Shown here piece by piece: positions 45,060 to 46,609 of a stretch of 46,609 nt of DNA; positions within the stretch are counted from its first letter, which is position 1; the number at the start of each line of letters is the position of its first letter. Under the pieces are notes generated by a model that saw nothing but the letters and a program-made list of their open reading frames with translations, searched no databases and was not told where the DNA came from. Location of the stretch: the NCBI GenBank assembly GCA_018257865.1, contig JAEUBA010000143.1, forward strand, positions 1 through 46,609, in the 5' to 3' direction. This stretch comes from Stereocaulon alpinum (lineage: Eukaryota; Ascomycota; Lecanoromycetes; Lecanorales; Stereocaulaceae). The position numbers were made by a program, and so were the translations under genes.

Positions 45060-46609
45060 AAAGCTCTGCCTTAGGTAATATATTCTAAGCCTAAATTATT
45101 ACGGAACTCTATAAATTTATCCTTATAGAGAGGTTTAGTAAGCCTATTAGTAACTTAATACTTAGTAGGCGTATAGCGGAGGTCTACTATACTATTCGTA
45201 ACTTACTCCCGAATAAAGTAGTAGCGTATATCGATATACTTGCTATAAGTATAGAATTCCGGATTCTTTATAAGGGCGATCGCGCCCTAATTATCCCTAT
45301 AGATAATTACTACTTAGGGTTCCTAGCTACTAGGCTTAAGCTACCTTAGTAGGTTTTAAAGCTATACCGCTTCCTTAGACGCTAGGGTCTAACTAATATA
45401 TTCAGCCTTATAGGTAGAAAGGGCTATAATAGGTTATCGCTTAGATAACTAGCTAATAGCCCTACTACCTATATTAAAGATATAACCTAAGGTAGATTAG
45501 CGCGTATTATAGTCTCCCGCCTAATTAGAGTTGATATAGCCCGTTAGTACCTAAATTAGTCCTAAAAAGGTTAATTAGTATTTGGTTATTAACTTAAGAT
45601 ATTAGAAGATTCGTTTAACTACTCCCTAATAAGCTTATGTTAGGTTTATACCGTAGCGACTAACTACTAATATAGGGTATACGATATTAGGTTAAGTCCT
45701 TAGTATTATATATATTAGCGACCTAATAGCCTTCTAATATAGCAGGTAGTCTTAGGCGTTAGCTTAGAAACCGTTAGGGGCTTTTTTAAGATAGTAAGTT
45801 ATCTCTATAAGGGTTATAGTTTCTTTATATTCCTAAAGGCTGAAGTCCTAAAGTACTTTCTTAATATAGGCCTCTTAGCCTAATTATAGCGTTCGTTATT
45901 AGCGGTTCTAAGTAACCGTTATCCCTAGGTAATAGCTATATAGCCTAAGATCTATTATATAGAATTAATAGTTAAGGGTATCTTTAACCCTTTAAATAGC
46001 TTCCTTACTAGGGCCCGTAATTAGCAAATTATCTATATATAGGGTAATTAGCGTCCTATCTTTAGAGTTAATAAATACGCTTAAGTTAGCTTCTAACGGG
46101 ACGACGCCTAATTCGGCGTTTATAAAGCTGGCGAAGGTATTATACTATACTTAGGGGGATTATTTCAGGCCGTATAGAGCCTTATTTAGGTAGTAAACTT
46201 TTACCTCCCCTTAAATAAAGCCTTTAGGCTATTCTATAAAGATCTTCTCTTCTACGTCCCTATAGAGAATACCGTTTTAACGTCTATCTACTCTAGGTCC
46301 TAATCTATAGCGGCGGTAATTATAAATATAGCCTTATAGCTTATAGGTTTAACTACTAAGGCGAAAGTCTTATTATAATTAAGACCTTTTTATTATTCGA
46401 AGCCTTAAACGACCTAGCGTACCTTATAGTATATAATTTCCCTTTTAGGGCTATACTTTAAGGTATAGACCTATCTACCCCTAAGGACTTTCTAGCTATC
46501 TAAGGGCGATATTAGTATCTAAGTATTATTAGTTATAAGGGAGTTAAATTCGTTATTTATAGCGAGCTCCTACTATATTTTATATATATTATTAGCTATT
46601 ACTTTAGCG
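45060..46609 (-). pseudogene. Copia 4 pol, C-terminal half (reverse transcriptase and RNase H)
   Basis: Minus-strand RNase H (about 45090-45480) and reverse transcriptase (about 45650 to the window end) colinear with copia 1 at about 6530-8050. The catalytic box is Y-I-D-N (Asp/Asn at 46028-46033), one Asp better preserved than in copia 1 (N-N). Also readable is F-I-N-A-E-L-G-V-V near 46120. Stops are TAA/TAG. The integrase part lies right of the window. Confidence 0.85.

Larger units (their letters stand above)
44545..46609 (-). mobile_element. Copia 4: copia 1 family, minus strand, runs off the window
   Basis: The 3' LTR at 44545-45028 joins minus-strand pol from about 45070. The preceding 46 bp are copia 3, so copia 4 inserted into copia 3; GTATC (44540-44544) should be one copy of its target duplication. 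Where they overlap, copia 1 and copia 4 differ by RIP-type transitions plus the 31-bp LTR insertion. Confidence 0.85.

Noticed and set aside
1..46609. Mitochondrial or simply AT-rich genomic origin
   Set aside because: G+C is only moderately low and CG/CC/GG are frequent; the deficit is specific to CA/TG, and nuclear LTR and LINE elements fill the window.

Overview
The window looks like heterochromatin from a filamentous ascomycete (Pezizomycotina-type fungus). I see no host gene, tRNA, rRNA or CRISPR array. Everything I can explain is retrotransposon or transposon sequence damaged by repeat-induced point mutation (RIP). The dinucleotide CA, and its complement TG, has almost vanished over most of the 46.6 kb and is replaced by TA, while CG, CC and CT survive. 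This turns Gln codons and TGG (Trp) into stops, and removes ATG, Cys and His codons. That is why no normal ORF remains, although domain signatures are easy to read once TAA and TAG are read through.

Layout. The window is one nested stack whose outer ends lie beyond both edges. The outermost element is a minus-strand Ty3/gypsy chromovirus ('gypsy 2'), seen at 8701-9005, 9695-10769 and 16163-16567. It carries a 689-bp terminal-inverted-repeat element (9006-9694), a complete LINE (LINE B, 10770-16162), and the tip of another LINE (LINE D, about 8610-8700). LINE D is interrupted by a plus-strand Ty1/copia element (copia 1, to 8609), which is itself cut by LINE A (1-4765). On the right, gypsy 2 is cut at 16567 by a second copia family (copia 3, minus), whose long LTR holds a CA/TG-rich minisatellite. 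Copia 3 is split by a complete chromovirus of the gypsy 2 family ('gypsy 1', plus, 20852-44493) and then by copia 4 (44545 to the window end, minus; same family as copia 1). Gypsy 1 contains a 5'-truncated LINE (LINE C, 23422-24797) and a 15.7-kb insertion, E2 (26754-42438, a minus-strand chromovirus). E2 contains E3 (30269-36729, another minus-strand chromovirus). The deepest chain is therefore gypsy 2 > copia 3 > gypsy 1 > E2 > E3.

Strength of the case. Gypsy 1, E2 and E3 each have equal-length LTR pairs (357, 160 and 273 bp) and exact 5-bp target duplications (ATAGG, GGATA, CTCTT). LINE B and LINE C have 15-bp and 12-bp target duplications. Paralogous empty sites for LINE C and the TIR element can be read in the other gypsy copy.

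Unusual points. CCHC zinc-knuckle ligands are converted to Tyr in three unrelated elements. Reverse transcriptase catalytic Asp pairs are converted to Asn in a context-dependent way. E2 encodes what looks like one continuous gag-pol frame with a C-terminal extension of about 650 codons after its chromodomain, including an AT-hook-like motif. Gypsy 1 has an antisense reading frame, tail-to-tail with pol, for a small Cys-motif coiled-coil protein. The minisatellite keeps its CA/TG sites while everything around it has lost them. Coordinates of damaged coding regions are approximate unless an LTR or target duplication fixes them.
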